Origin: an uncultured Burkholderiales bacterium
Lineage (GTDB): Bacteria > Pseudomonadota > Gammaproteobacteria > Burkholderiales > Burkholderiaceae_D
Length of the DNA: 14,153 bases
Direction of reading: 5' to 3'
Assembly (NCBI GenBank): GCA_937872165.1
Contig: CALMOR010000005.1
Coordinates: forward strand, 9,125 to 23,277
The translations under genes and the position numbers were made by a program. Positions 1 to 7,521 of the stretch are shown piece after piece (the stretch's first letter is position 1; each line of letters begins with the position of its first letter). The notes beneath the pieces are model-generated. The model did not search any database. It worked only from the letters and a program-made list of their open reading frames with translations, and was not told the origin of the DNA.

Positions 1-1262
1 TCCCGTCTGGAAGCCGGCGACCCGTTCGGCTTGCTCGAGCGCGAAGACGGCGCCGCGTCGTTCGGCGAGCAGGTTGGCGAGCTCGCCGTCACGAGGTGGG
101 AGGACCGGCGGTGTGCGCAGGCTGACCGCTCGACGCCGTTCGGCCCACCGACATCGCCTTCCTCCTCTATACCTCGGGTTCGACCTCGGTACCGAAGGGT
201 GTGCAGCTTCAGCACGATGGATTGATCGAGAACTGCTTTCAGATCGGGGAGCGGCAGCATGTCACCGAGGACGATCGCCTTTGGCTGGCGGTGTCGCTGT
301 TCTGGGGTTTCGGCTGCTCCAACGCGATGATGAATCTGCTGACGCACGGCGGTTGCCTGGTGCTGCAGGAAGCGTTCGATACGTCCGAGGCGCTCGACCT
401 GATCGAGAAGGAGCGGTGCACGCTCATCTACGGCACGGCGAACATCGTCCAGGCGCTTCACGAACATCCCGAACGACTCGCGCACGACCTCTCGTCGCTG
501 ACTCGCGGCGCCCTGGTGGGGACTCGCGTGCAACTGATGCGCGCGGTAGAAATCGGTGCGGCCCGCTACTCGCACGTCTACGGCATGACCGAGTGCTATG
601 GCAATTCGCACGTGACCGATGCCGACGACGATCTCGAAAGAAGGCTCGCCACCGTCGGTCGGCCTCTTCCCGGCGTCTGCCACAAGATCGTTTCGCCCGA
701 TGGAGTCGAGGTACCGCGCGGCACGGTCGGCGAGATCCGTATCAAGGGATATATCACCCCCGGCTATTACAAGGACGAAGAAAAGAGCGCGGAGAGCCTC
801 GACGGCGATGGATATTTCATGACGGGCGATCTGGGTTTCATCGACGAGGACGACTATCTCCATTTCCGAGGCCGCCTGAAGGAAATGGTCAAGACCGGCG
901 GAATCAACGTGGCGCCCGCCGAGGTCGAGTTGGTGATCGGTTCCCACCCGGACGTTCAGCTCGCCCAGGTCGTCGGCGTTCCCGATGCCACGCGCGACGA
1001 AATCCTGGCCGCCGTCATCGTCTGCAAACGAGGAAGCGCGTTGTCCGCGGAAGTCGTCACGCAGTTCTGCAGGCAGCGCATGGCCGCGTACAAGGTGCCT
1101 CGCCTGATCCGCTTCGTGCGTGAGGAAGAGCTTCCGTTGACGACCACGGGAAAGATCCAGAAGAACCGCATCGCAGCGGCATTCTTCTCGGAGAGGCAGA
1201 TCGCTGCCGACTCGCCGCCGAACGCAGCCGGTCCGATCGAATCGCTCGGAGAAAAGGCATGA
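1..1262 (+). CDS. AMP-dependent acyl-CoA synthetase/ligase, 5'-partial, apparent frameshift near base 126
   Basis: This protein probably activates a carboxylic acid to its acyl-CoA through an acyl-adenylate. The 3' part is clear in the frame ending at 1262. The P-loop motif YTSGSTSVPKG lies at about 165-200. The YGMTE motif lies at about 580, followed by GYFMTGDLG (about 807-836), a FRGRLKEMVKTGG hinge (about 865) and TTTGK, with the catalytic lysine codon at 1152-1154. The substrate is not readable. Upstream, this frame has a stop at 123-125. Frame 1 (bases 1 to about 125) is acidic and coding-like. Adding one C at about 125-127 would join the frames as ...AQADPLDAVRPTDIAFLLY, so a single-base deletion or sequencing error is likely. 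Without repair, the first ATG is at 201, after the P-loop, and such a product should be inactive. The gene start lies outside the window. Its stop overlaps the next ATG by 4 nt, which points to one operon. Confidence 0.85.
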
Positions 1263-1731
1263 GCGCGCTGACCTACCTGTTCGTTCCGGGCAATCGTCCG
1301 GATCGACTCGCGAAGGCGCTGGCGACTGGCGCCGATGCGGTCGTGGTCGACCTCGAGGACGCGGTGTCGATCGCGGGCAGGGAACGTTCGACTTCAGCGT
1401 CGACCTCGACCTGGGCGACGACGTTCGCGGCTTGGCTCACGCGCCATTCCGGATCGCTCGGCCGTCGCGCTGCGCGAAGATCGACGCTGCCTTCGCGGGC
1501 GTGACGTCCGCGATCGACGACGAGGACAAGCTCGTCGCCGAACCGACGTTCGCACGCGGATACGGATTCGCGGCGAAGCTCTGCATCGATCCGAAGCGGC
1601 TGGGCACGTGCGACGGCGTTCATGCCGTCCGACAGCGAAGTCGACCGGGCGCAACGCGTCGTCGAGGCCGCGCGAACGAACATCCACGCCGCGTGGATCC
1701 GGACGATCGGCTGTACGTCGACCGCCATTGA
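1259..1731 (+). pseudogene. CitE/HpcH-type CoA-ester lyase remnant with internal deletion and frameshifts
   Basis: The ATG at 1259 overlaps the preceding stop, with GGAG (1248-1251) upstream. It opens a frame reading like the N-terminus of the CitE/HpcH aldolase family: LFVPGNRPDRLAKAL, then DAVVVDLEDAV. After about codon 41 similarity stops. From about 1378 the reading continues in frame 1 with pieces expected near residue 150 onward in this family: GTFDFSVDLDLG, FAGVTSAIDDEDKL and GYGFAAKLCIDPK. At about 1610-1625 it shifts again to frame 2, giving SEVDRAQRVVEAART, a typical C-terminal segment. Roughly 100 central residues, including the expected metal-binding acidic residues, are missing. 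Family members are about 270-290 residues, while only about 155 codons of span remain. The frame 1 stop is at 1729-1731. An active product is very unlikely. The intact gene would have acted with the neighbouring ligase on a CoA thioester. Confidence 0.8.
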
Positions 1732-1732
1732 A

Positions 1733-1738
1733 AGGAGG
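1733..1738 (+). promoter_or_regulatory. Strong Shine-Dalgarno for the MDR oxidoreductase
   Basis: A perfect AGGAGG lies 4 nt before the GTG at 1743. No ATG fits the family N-terminus, so this site decides the GTG start. It sits just after the stop of the decayed lyase frame, so the oxidoreductase can still be translated independently of the broken gene. Confidence 0.75.
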
Positions 1739-1742
1739 AGCT

Positions 1743-2732
1743 GTGCCGAGAGTCGTACGGATATACGAGAACGGCGGTCCGGAAGTTCTCAGGACCGAAG
1801 AGTTGCCGCTCGCCGCGCCCGGCCCCCGCGAAGTCCTGATCGAGGTGAGAGCACTCGGCCTCAATCGCTCGGAAGCGATGTTCCGTGCAGGTCGGCATAT
1901 CGAAAGGCCGCGATTTCCCGCTCGTCTTGGCTATGAAGCGGCCGGGTCGATCAGTGCGATGGGTTCCGAAGTGGAAGACCTGGCGATCGGTGATGCCGTC
2001 AGCATCATTCCCCCGCCTTCGGTGACGCGGTGGGGTACCTACGGCGAGCTCATCAACGTGCCGGACGAATACGTCGTCAAACATCCTTCGTCGTTGTCCT
2101 GGATACAGGCAGCCGCGGTCTGGATGCAGAGCATCACGGCCTACGGAGCACTCATCGACATCGCCGGCCTCGCCGAAAGCGACACCGTCGTCGTCCTCGC
2201 GGCGTCGAGCAGCGTCGGCCTGACCGCAATCCAGATCGCCAATGCCGTCGGGGCGACTGTCATCGCCACGACGCGAACGACGGCCAAGAAGCAGGCTCTC
2301 CTGAGCTTCGGCGCGACACACGTGGTGGCGACCGAGACCGAAGATCTGCTGGCGCGGGTGATGGACGCGACGGACGGCCGGGGAGCTCGAGTGGTATTCG
2401 ATCCGATCGCAGGTCCGCGGATCGGGACGCTCGTCGAGGCGATGGCGCAGCATGGAATCCTAATTTCGTACGGAATGCTCAGTCCCGAAGCGACTCCCTA
2501 TCCGCTGTTTCCCATTGTCGCGAAGGGATTGACGCTTCGCGGATTCACGTTCAAGGAAATCGTGCTGGATCCTTCGCGGCGAGCCAGGGCAAGGGAGTTC
2601 GTTCTGCAGAACCTCGCCTCGGGACGTCTCCTGCCGGTCATCGACAAGACGTTCGGTTTCGATCGGATCGCGGACGCGCATCGCTATCTCGAATCGAACG
2701 AACAGTTCGGAAAGATAGTCGTGACGATGTGA
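1743..2732 (+). CDS. Zinc-independent MDR-family NAD(P)-dependent oxidoreductase (quinone oxidoreductase-like)
   Basis: A 329-residue medium-chain dehydrogenase/reductase, the usual length for quinone oxidoreductase/enoyl reductase members. Residues 1 to about 120 form the GroES-like domain (GLNRSEAMFRAGR at 39-51, LGYEAAG at 62-68). The Rossmann fold follows, with a nucleotide loop AASSSVG (153-159) in place of the usual AxxGxxG, then GATHVVAT (190-197) and VVFDPIAGP (217-225). The C-terminal substrate-domain signature FGFDRIADAHRYLES is at 304-318. The translation has no cysteine at all, so the zinc sites of alcohol dehydrogenases are absent and a zinc-independent enzyme is expected. It probably transfers hydride from NADPH to a quinone, enone or enoyl substrate in the cytoplasm; the substrate is unknown. 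The start is GTG at 1743, chosen for the strong AGGAGG. It lies 11 nt after the lyase remnant and looks like the last gene of that operon. Confidence 0.88.
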   Translation: MPRVVRIYENGGPEVLRTEELPLAAPGPREVLIEVRALGLNRSEAMFRAGRHIERPRFPARLGYEAAGSISAMGSEVEDLAIGDAVSIIPPPSVTRWGTYGELINVPDEYVVKHPSSLSWIQAAAVWMQSITAYGALIDIAGLAESDTVVVLAASSSVGLTAIQIANAVGATVIATTRTTAKKQALLSFGATHVVATETEDLLARVMDATDGRGARVVFDPIAGPRIGTLVEAMAQHGILISYGMLSPEATPYPLFPIVAKGLTLRGFTFKEIVLDPSRRARAREFVLQNLASGRLLPVIDKTFGFDRIADAHRYLESNEQFGKIVVTM

Positions 2733-2896
2733 AGGAGCGGTCTCACGCGCCGACCGCAGAGGAGCGATCGCTTCGTCGCGTGCACTGCGGGGTGGCCACA
2801 GCGCATCGCGACGCTCGCACGCGCGTCCCCGGTAGTTCGAGACGAACGACTTCTGCTCGTCGCGGCCCTGCGGATACCGCCGCAGGCTCGCGCCGT
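2733..2896. other. Convergent intergenic region with weak hairpin
   Basis: This 164-base gap lies between two converging genes. It holds a 10-nt palindrome AGCGATCGCT at 2763-2772 and a 6-bp hairpin at 2868-2885 (CTGCGG, 6-nt loop, CCGCAG). Neither is followed by a run of T on either strand, so a classical intrinsic terminator is not supported. I see no gene here. Confidence 0.4.
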
Positions 2897-4075
2897 TCAG
2901 ATCGCGCTCAACGCCGCTGCGAGGTCGGCGCGCAGGTCCTCGACGTCCTCGACTCCGACCGACAGCCGCACGAGCGCGTCGCCGATGCCGAGCCGCTGAC
3001 GGGTTTCCGGCGGAATGGTCGCGTGCGTCATGATCGCCGGATGTTCGATCAGGCTCTCGACTCCGCCGAGGCTTTCGGCCAGCGCGAACAGGTCGACCGT
3101 CTCGAGGAAGCGCCGCGTGCCTGCGAGATCGGTCGCCAGTTCGATCGAGATCATCCCGCCGTAGCCGCCCGTCATCTGTCGTGACGCGAGCGCGTGCTGG
3201 GGGTGCGACGAAAGGCCCGGATAGTGCACGCGAGCGACCTTCGGCTCCTTCTCCAGCCACGTCGCGAGATCGATCGCATTGGCGTTGTGCCGCTCCATCC
3301 GCAACGCGAGGGTCTTCAAGCCGCGCAGCGCCAGGAAGCTGTCGAACGGACCGGCGATCGCGCCGATCGCGTTCTGCAGGAACCCGAGGCGCTCGCGCAC
3401 CGCGTCGAGCCGCGCGTCGCCGCCGACGATCGCGATCCCGCCGATGACGTCCGAATGGCCGTTCAGATACTTCGTCGCGCTGTGGACGACGATGTCGACG
3501 CCGACCTCGAGGGGCCGCTGGTTGAAGGGACTGGCGAACGTGTTGTCGCACGCGACCAGCACGCCGCGCTCGTGCGCCAGCGTCGCGAGCGCTTGCAGGT
3601 CGGCCAGGCGCAGCAGCGGATTGGTCGGCGTCTCGACCCACAACAGCTTCGTCTCGGGCCGGATCGCAGCGACGAGCCTGGCCGCGTCGGTGAGATCGAC
3701 ATAGGTGGTCGCCAGTCCGGCGCTGTCGCGGCGCACGCGCTCGAACAGGCGGAAGGTTCCGCCGTAGACATCGTCCCCGCAGACGACGTGCGACCCGGAC
3801 GGCATCAGCTCGAGCACCGTCGCGACCGCGGCGAGGCCCGATGCGAACGCGAAGGCCTGCGCGCCGCCTTCGAGGTCGGCGACGTTGCGTTCCCACGCGA
3901 AGCGGGTCGGGTTATGGCTGCGACCATAGTCGAAGCCGCGATGGACGCCCGGACTGCTCTGGACGTAGGTCGACGTCGCGTAGATCGGCGGCATGATCGC
4001 GCCGGTCGTCGGGTCGGGCGATTGCCCGGCATGGATCGTCCGGGTCGCGAATCGATGAGGGGTCTTGACGTTCAT
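2897..4075 (-). CDS. PLP-dependent transsulfuration enzyme, probably cystathionine gamma-lyase (or gamma-synthase)
   Basis: A 392-residue Cys/Met-metabolism PLP enzyme of normal, full length. Near the N-terminus is TRTIHAGQSPDPTTGA (11-26). FDYGRSHNPTR (48-58) supplies the Tyr and Arg that contact PLP phosphate of the neighbouring subunit. FASGLAA is at 77-83 and VETPTNP at 147-153. The PLP lysine is Lys202 in HSATKYLNGHSD, and ESLGGVESLIEHPA is at 334-347. Family members with this architecture include gamma-lyase, which splits cystathionine to cysteine, 2-oxobutyrate and ammonia, and gamma-synthase, which makes cystathionine. Coupling to cystathionine beta-synthase favours the gamma-lyase role in reverse transsulfuration, but sequence alone does not settle it. 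The ATG at 4075 overlaps the upstream stop as ATGA and no Shine-Dalgarno is visible, so translation is probably coupled to the upstream gene. Confidence 0.92.
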   Translation of the reverse strand: MNVKTPHRFATRTIHAGQSPDPTTGAIMPPIYATSTYVQSSPGVHRGFDYGRSHNPTRFAWERNVADLEGGAQAFAFASGLAAVATVLELMPSGSHVVCGDDVYGGTFRLFERVRRDSAGLATTYVDLTDAARLVAAIRPETKLLWVETPTNPLLRLADLQALATLAHERGVLVACDNTFASPFNQRPLEVGVDIVVHSATKYLNGHSDVIGGIAIVGGDARLDAVRERLGFLQNAIGAIAGPFDSFLALRGLKTLALRMERHNANAIDLATWLEKEPKVARVHYPGLSSHPQHALASRQMTGGYGGMISIELATDLAGTRRFLETVDLFALAESLGGVESLIEHPAIMTHATIPPETRQRLGIGDALVRLSVGVEDVEDLRADLAAALSAI

Positions 4076-5445
4076 GTGAGGGTGCGCCGCAAGTGGTTGA
4101 GGAGATCGGAGCGCGTGATCAATCCGTGGAAGCCGGCGTCGTCCGCGATGATCGCGACGAGCCCCCGATCGAGAACTTCTTCCAGCCGACCGATCGACGC
4201 CGACGGCAGCAGGGTCTCGGGCGATGCGGTCATGCCCGCGGTGACGAGGTCGTGGAAGCGTCCCGCGTCGGCACCGACCCGCAGCAGCAGGTCGGATTCG
4301 TCGATGACGCCGACGAGACGTCCGTCCTCGATCACCGGCAGCTGCGAGACATCGGCCAGCTTCATGCGCTGGAACGCCGCGAGCAAGGTATCGGTCGGCG
4401 CGACGGTCACGAGGTTGCCGTCCGCGGCGCGGCGCGCGATGACGTCGCGCAGATCGCCGAACACGGTCCGCTTCAGCAGGCCCTGATCGAGCATCCACTG
4501 GTCGTCGTAGACCTTGCTCAGGTAGCGCGTGCCGGTATCGCAGACGAAGCTCACGACGCGCTTCGGTTCGGTCTGGGCACGGCACCATCGCAGCGCCGCG
4601 CTGAACAGCGTGCCCGTCGACGAGCCGCCCAGGATGCCCTCGCGCCTGAGCAGTTCGCGGGCGGAGGCGAAGCTCTCCTCGTCGCCGATCGAATAGGCCT
4701 CGACGACGGCCGACAGGTCGGCGATGGCCGGCACGAAATCTTCGCCGATGCCTTCGACGGCCCACGAACCGGCGACGCCGACCTGCCCGGTGCGCGTGTA
4801 CTCGGCGAGGACCGAGCCGACCGGATCGGCCAGCACGAAGCGCAGGTCGGGCTGCGCGGTGCGGAAGAAGCGGGTGAGCCCGCTGATCGTGCCGGCCGAA
4901 CCGACGCCGACGACGATCGCGTCGACGTCGTGCGACATCTGCGCCCAGATCTCGGGCCCCGTGCTGGTCTCGTGAGCCCACGGGTTGGCCGGATTGTTGA
5001 ACTGATCGGCGAAGAACGCGCCGTCGATGTCGCCGGCGAGTCGGGCGGCCATGTCCTGGTAGTACTCGGGATGCCCCTTGCCGACGTCCGAGCGCGTCAG
5101 ATGGACGATCGCGCCCATCGCCTTCAGGTGCAGGACCTTCTCCTGCGACATCTTGTCGGGGACGACCAGCACGACGCGATAGCCCTTCGCGCGCGAAACC
5201 AGCGCGAGGCCGAGGCCGGTGTTGCCGGCGGTCGCCTCGACGACGGTCCCGCCCGGCTTCAGCCGACCGTCCTTCTCGGCCGCCTCGATCATCGCCAGAC
5301 CGATGCGGTCCTTGATCGATCCACCGGGATTCTGCGACTCCAGCTTCAGGAAGAGCCGACAGGGACCGGTATCGAAGCGCGTGACTTCGACCAGCGGCGT
5401 CTGGCCGATCAGGTCGAGGACGGCCGGGCGGTTCGACGTGCTCAT
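4072..5445 (-). CDS. cbs: Cystathionine beta-synthase with C-terminal CBS-domain pair
   Basis: A 457-residue cytoplasmic PLP enzyme that condenses homocysteine with serine (or O-acetylserine) to cystathionine. The fold-type II catalytic core spans about 8-315. IGQTPLVEV is at 13-21, and the PLP lysine is Lys45 in GGSIKDR. TAGNTG (72-77) binds the substrate carboxylate, the phosphate-binding loop is GSAGT (182-186), and GGSSTG (273-278) contacts the pyridine nitrogen. Two CBS motifs follow at about 330-390 (VSQLPVIEDGRLVGVIDESDL) and 400-457 (GLVAIIADDAGFHGLITRSDLL). In relatives such pairs bind adenosyl ligands and regulate activity. The N-terminal haem domain of animal enzymes is absent. The ATG at 5445 is chosen because family similarity starts immediately after it; the open frame extends further upstream but is only Arg/Pro-rich sequence. 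It is the first gene of a two-gene operon, and its stop overlaps the gamma-lyase start. Confidence 0.94.
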   Translation of the reverse strand: MSTSNRPAVLDLIGQTPLVEVTRFDTGPCRLFLKLESQNPGGSIKDRIGLAMIEAAEKDGRLKPGGTVVEATAGNTGLGLALVSRAKGYRVVLVVPDKMSQEKVLHLKAMGAIVHLTRSDVGKGHPEYYQDMAARLAGDIDGAFFADQFNNPANPWAHETSTGPEIWAQMSHDVDAIVVGVGSAGTISGLTRFFRTAQPDLRFVLADPVGSVLAEYTRTGQVGVAGSWAVEGIGEDFVPAIADLSAVVEAYSIGDEESFASARELLRREGILGGSSTGTLFSAALRWCRAQTEPKRVVSFVCDTGTRYLSKVYDDQWMLDQGLLKRTVFGDLRDVIARRAADGNLVTVAPTDTLLAAFQRMKLADVSQLPVIEDGRLVGVIDESDLLLRVGADAGRFHDLVTAGMTASPETLLPSASIGRLEEVLDRGLVAIIADDAGFHGLITRSDLLNHLRRTLT

Positions 5446-5475
5446 TCGAGAAACACGGTTGCGGGGCGGGCCTCC

Positions 5476-5481
5476 ATCATA
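5476..5481 (-). promoter_or_regulatory. Candidate -10 box for the cbs operon
   Basis: On the minus strand TATGAT lies 30 nt upstream of the cbs ATG, inside the loop of a GGCGGG/CCCGCC inverted repeat. The expected -35 position (about 5499-5505) is not a good match to TTGACA. The same bases could instead be the start of a 12-codon leader frame. Treat this as a guess from position and -10 similarity only. Confidence 0.25.
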
Positions 5482-5745
5482 GAGTCCCGCCGGACGACAC
5501 GCGTTCGCCGATACGGTCCGCGAATGCCGGCAAGGCCAGAGGCGACGACGGTGGCGCCGCGGCTTCGGCGGGCGGGACGCCGCCGGTCCACACGAGCGGG
5601 CAGCGATGGCGAAGCGCGCGCCCCAGGGGCGTGGGCGATTCGACCGCTGCTTCGTTCTTTCACGAGGACTCATCGGTCTCCGTTCGCGCACCGACGCTCG
5701 GGCGCGCTCGATCCGCTCGTGGTCGTCGGCGGCCACGTCACCACT

Positions 5746-5764
5746 CGGCTGCGCTGCGCAGCCG
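5746..5764. repeat. 19-nt palindrome upstream of paoA
   Basis: CGGCTGCGCTGCGCAGCCG reads the same on both strands except for the central base, giving two 9-nt arms. It sits 109 bases before the paoA start, between divergent genes, so a terminator is not needed here. A binding site for a dimeric regulator is possible. GC-rich sequence makes chance palindromes more likely. Confidence 0.5.
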
Positions 5765-5872
5765 GGAACCGGGGACTCGCGGTCCTAGGATAAGGACGCT
5801 CCTTCCATCGCGCGTTGCACCGCTTCAGAATGCGGCCCGGTCACGGAACACCCCTCGAAAGGCAGCGCCGCA

Positions 5873-6505
5873 ATGAACGAGTTTCCCGTCAACCGCCGTA
5901 CTTTCCTCGCCACCGGAGTCGCCGTGGTCGCATCCGTCTCGCTCGGACACGCGTCGGCCGATGCCGGCGGTCCGGGCCATGTCGAAGGCCCCTCGGATGA
6001 ACGGCGCTCGCCGGACGCGCGAACGACACCGCTGACGCGCGACATCGTGTTGTCGGTCAACGGCGTCGACCGGGCATTGCAGGTCGACACCCGCGTGACG
6101 CTCCTCGATGCTCTTCGCGACCGACTCGGCGTCACGGGGTCCAAGAAAGGTTGCGATCAAGGGCAATGCGGCGCGTGCACGATCCACATCGACGGCGAAC
6201 GCCAACTGGCCTGCCTGACCCTCGCCGTCGCGGCCCAGGGTCGCCGGATCGTGACGGTGGAAGGTCTTGCCCGAGGCGATCGACTCCATCCGATGCAGCA
6301 AGCGTTCATCGACCACGACGGGTTTCAATGCGGCTATTGCACCTCGGGCCAGATCATGTCGGCGATCGCCTGCGTGCACGAAGGCCATGCCGGCTCGGAC
6401 AGCGAGATCCGCGAATACATGAGCGGCAACCTGTGCCGCTGCGCGGCCTACCCGAACATCGTCGCGGCCGTGAATCAGGCCAGGCTCGAGATGGAGAAAG
6501 TCTGA
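5873..6505 (+). CDS. paoA: PaoA-type [2Fe-2S] subunit of periplasmic aldehyde oxidoreductase, Tat signal
   Basis: This 210-residue small subunit of a xanthine-oxidase-family aldehyde oxidoreductase carries electrons from the Moco subunit to FAD. The N-terminus has a Tat signal: NRRTFLATG at 7-15, then a hydrophobic stretch to about 25 and an Ala-rich cleavage region near 28-31. A ferredoxin-like domain (about 56-130) carries Cys94, Cys99, Cys102 and Cys114 (CDQGQCGAC...C). The all-alpha domain carries the second cluster, Cys153, Cys156, Cys188 and Cys190 (CGYC...CRC). By recollection it matches E. coli PaoA/YagT closely, except that the stretch between CGYCTSGQ and SGNLCRC is about 20 residues shorter. 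The ATG at 5873 is supported by the Tat signal beginning at once. Its stop shares one base with the paoB ATG (TGATG), so the operon is tightly coupled. Confidence 0.93.
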   Translation: MNEFPVNRRTFLATGVAVVASVSLGHASADAGGPGHVEGPSDERRSPDARTTPLTRDIVLSVNGVDRALQVDTRVTLLDALRDRLGVTGSKKGCDQGQCGACTIHIDGERQLACLTLAVAAQGRRIVTVEGLARGDRLHPMQQAFIDHDGFQCGYCTSGQIMSAIACVHEGHAGSDSEIREYMSGNLCRCAAYPNIVAAVNQARLEMEKV

Positions 6506-7521
6506 TGCGACCTTTCGCCTATCTCGCTCCGACCGACGCCGCCTCCGCCGTTGCCCTCGCCTCCGTCACGGCCGATGCGCATGCGACGGCGACCGTTCAG
6601 TACAAAGGCGGCGGCACGACGCTGATCGACCTGATGAAGCTCGACGTGATGCAGCCGAGCACGATCGTCGACATCACCGCGATCGACGACGAGGCGATGC
6701 ATCGGATCTCCCGCACCGGGACCGAGTTGCGGATCGGCTCGCTGGTTTCGATGGCGAGCCTGCAGGCCGATCGGTCCGTGGTCCGCGACTATCCGCTTCT
6801 GACCGAAAGCCTCTGGCAGGCGGCGTCGCAGCAGTTGCGCAACATGGCCCGGCTGGGTGGCAACGTGCTGCAACGAACCCGCTGCCTGTACTTCCGGGAC
6901 ACGAGCTACGACCAGTGCAACAAGCGCACGCCGGGTTCGGGCTGCGCAGCGCTGGATGGCGCCAATCGGGGACACGCGGTGCTCGGCGCGAGCGAACAAT
7001 GCATCGCCGTCTACCCGGGCGATTGGGCCCCCGCCCTGGTCGCGCTCGACGCCCGGGTGGAAGTGCTCGGCAGGTCGGGCTATCGAAGCTTCCCCTTCGC
7101 GGACCTGCATCGGCTGCCGGGCAAGACGCCGCATGTCGAGACCAGCCTGGTGCCGGGCGAGCTGATCACGGCCTTCACCGTTCCGGGCGGGCCGCGGCGG
7201 CGATCGCTGTACCGGAAGATCCGGGACCGGGAGAGCTATGCCTTCGCCAACGCCAGCGCGGCCGTGGCGCTCGATCTCGACGGAGACGTCGTCCGCGACG
7301 TCCGGATCGGGCTCGGCGGGCTGGCGACGATCCCGTGGCGAGCCCATCGCGCCGAGAAGGCGCTGCGCGGTCGCAAGCTGACCGAGTCGAGCGCCGGCAA
7401 TGCGGCGGAAGCGGAGTTCGCGGGCGCCCGGACACGGAAGCACAACGAGTACAAGGTCGCGCTCGGCAAGGCGACGATGGTTCGCGCTCTCCTGGACGCG
7501 CAGTCGATGGAGATCGCATGA
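6505..7521 (+). CDS. paoB: PaoB-type FAD/[4Fe-4S] subunit of aldehyde oxidoreductase
   Basis: A 338-residue FAD-binding molybdopterin dehydrogenase-type subunit. It takes electrons from the PaoA clusters and passes them to the final acceptor. The FAD-binding loop is YKGGGTTLIDLM (33-44). LRNMARLGGNVLQRTRC (111-127) leads into a loop bearing Cys127, Cys138, Cys147 and Cys166, the pattern remembered from E. coli PaoB, where this loop holds an extra [4Fe-4S] cluster. Ordinary xanthine dehydrogenase FAD subunits lack it. LVPGELITAFTVP (215-227) and YRKIRDRESYAFA (235-247) are further family signatures. The ATG at 6505 overlaps the paoA stop by one base, with GGAG at 6493-6496, 8 nt upstream. There is no signal peptide, so export should depend on Tat transport as a complex with PaoA. 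The stop overlaps the paoC start as ATGA. Confidence 0.93.
   Translation: MRPFAYLAPTDAASAVALASVTADAHATATVQYKGGGTTLIDLMKLDVMQPSTIVDITAIDDEAMHRISRTGTELRIGSLVSMASLQADRSVVRDYPLLTESLWQAASQQLRNMARLGGNVLQRTRCLYFRDTSYDQCNKRTPGSGCAALDGANRGHAVLGASEQCIAVYPGDWAPALVALDARVEVLGRSGYRSFPFADLHRLPGKTPHVETSLVPGELITAFTVPGGPRRRSLYRKIRDRESYAFANASAAVALDLDGDVVRDVRIGLGGLATIPWRAHRAEKALRGRKLTESSAGNAAEAEFAGARTRKHNEYKVALGKATMVRALLDAQSMEIA

Larger units (their letters stand above)
5446..5872. other. Divergent intergenic region between the transsulfuration and aldehyde oxidase operons
   Basis: These 427 bases must hold the promoters of both divergent operons. I see no convincing gene; the open frames here are Arg/Pro/Ser-rich and resemble no family. 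Structures visible are an inverted repeat GGCGGG/CCCGCC (5465-5470 with 5486-5491), a 19-nt palindrome at 5746-5764 and a short TCCTAGGA palindrome at about 5783-5790. No pair of -35/-10 boxes for the plus-strand operon could be assigned with confidence. A modest Shine-Dalgarno GAAAGG at 5857-5862 serves the ATG at 5873. Confidence 0.6.

Noticed and set aside
2868..2885. Hairpin as an intrinsic terminator for the transsulfuration operon
   Set aside because: The stem is only 6 bp, with a 6-nt loop and no following T-tract on either strand.
2740..2896. Possible coding remnant on the minus strand after the gamma-lyase stop
   Set aside because: The peptide in this frame resembles nothing I can name, and the region is a short convergent gap.
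4076..4981. Upstream extension of the gamma-lyase frame to a start at 4981
   Set aside because: The extension runs antiphase through the cystathionine beta-synthase gene. Family similarity starts at the ATG at 4075.
3194..5793. Long plus-strand open frames opposite the transsulfuration genes
   Set aside because: These are Arg/Asp/Gly-rich shadow translations without motifs; the minus-strand genes are unambiguous.
5631..5876. An 81-codon frame leading into paoA
   Set aside because: It is low-complexity Arg/Ser/Pro sequence with no Shine-Dalgarno. The Tat signal defines the real start at 5873.
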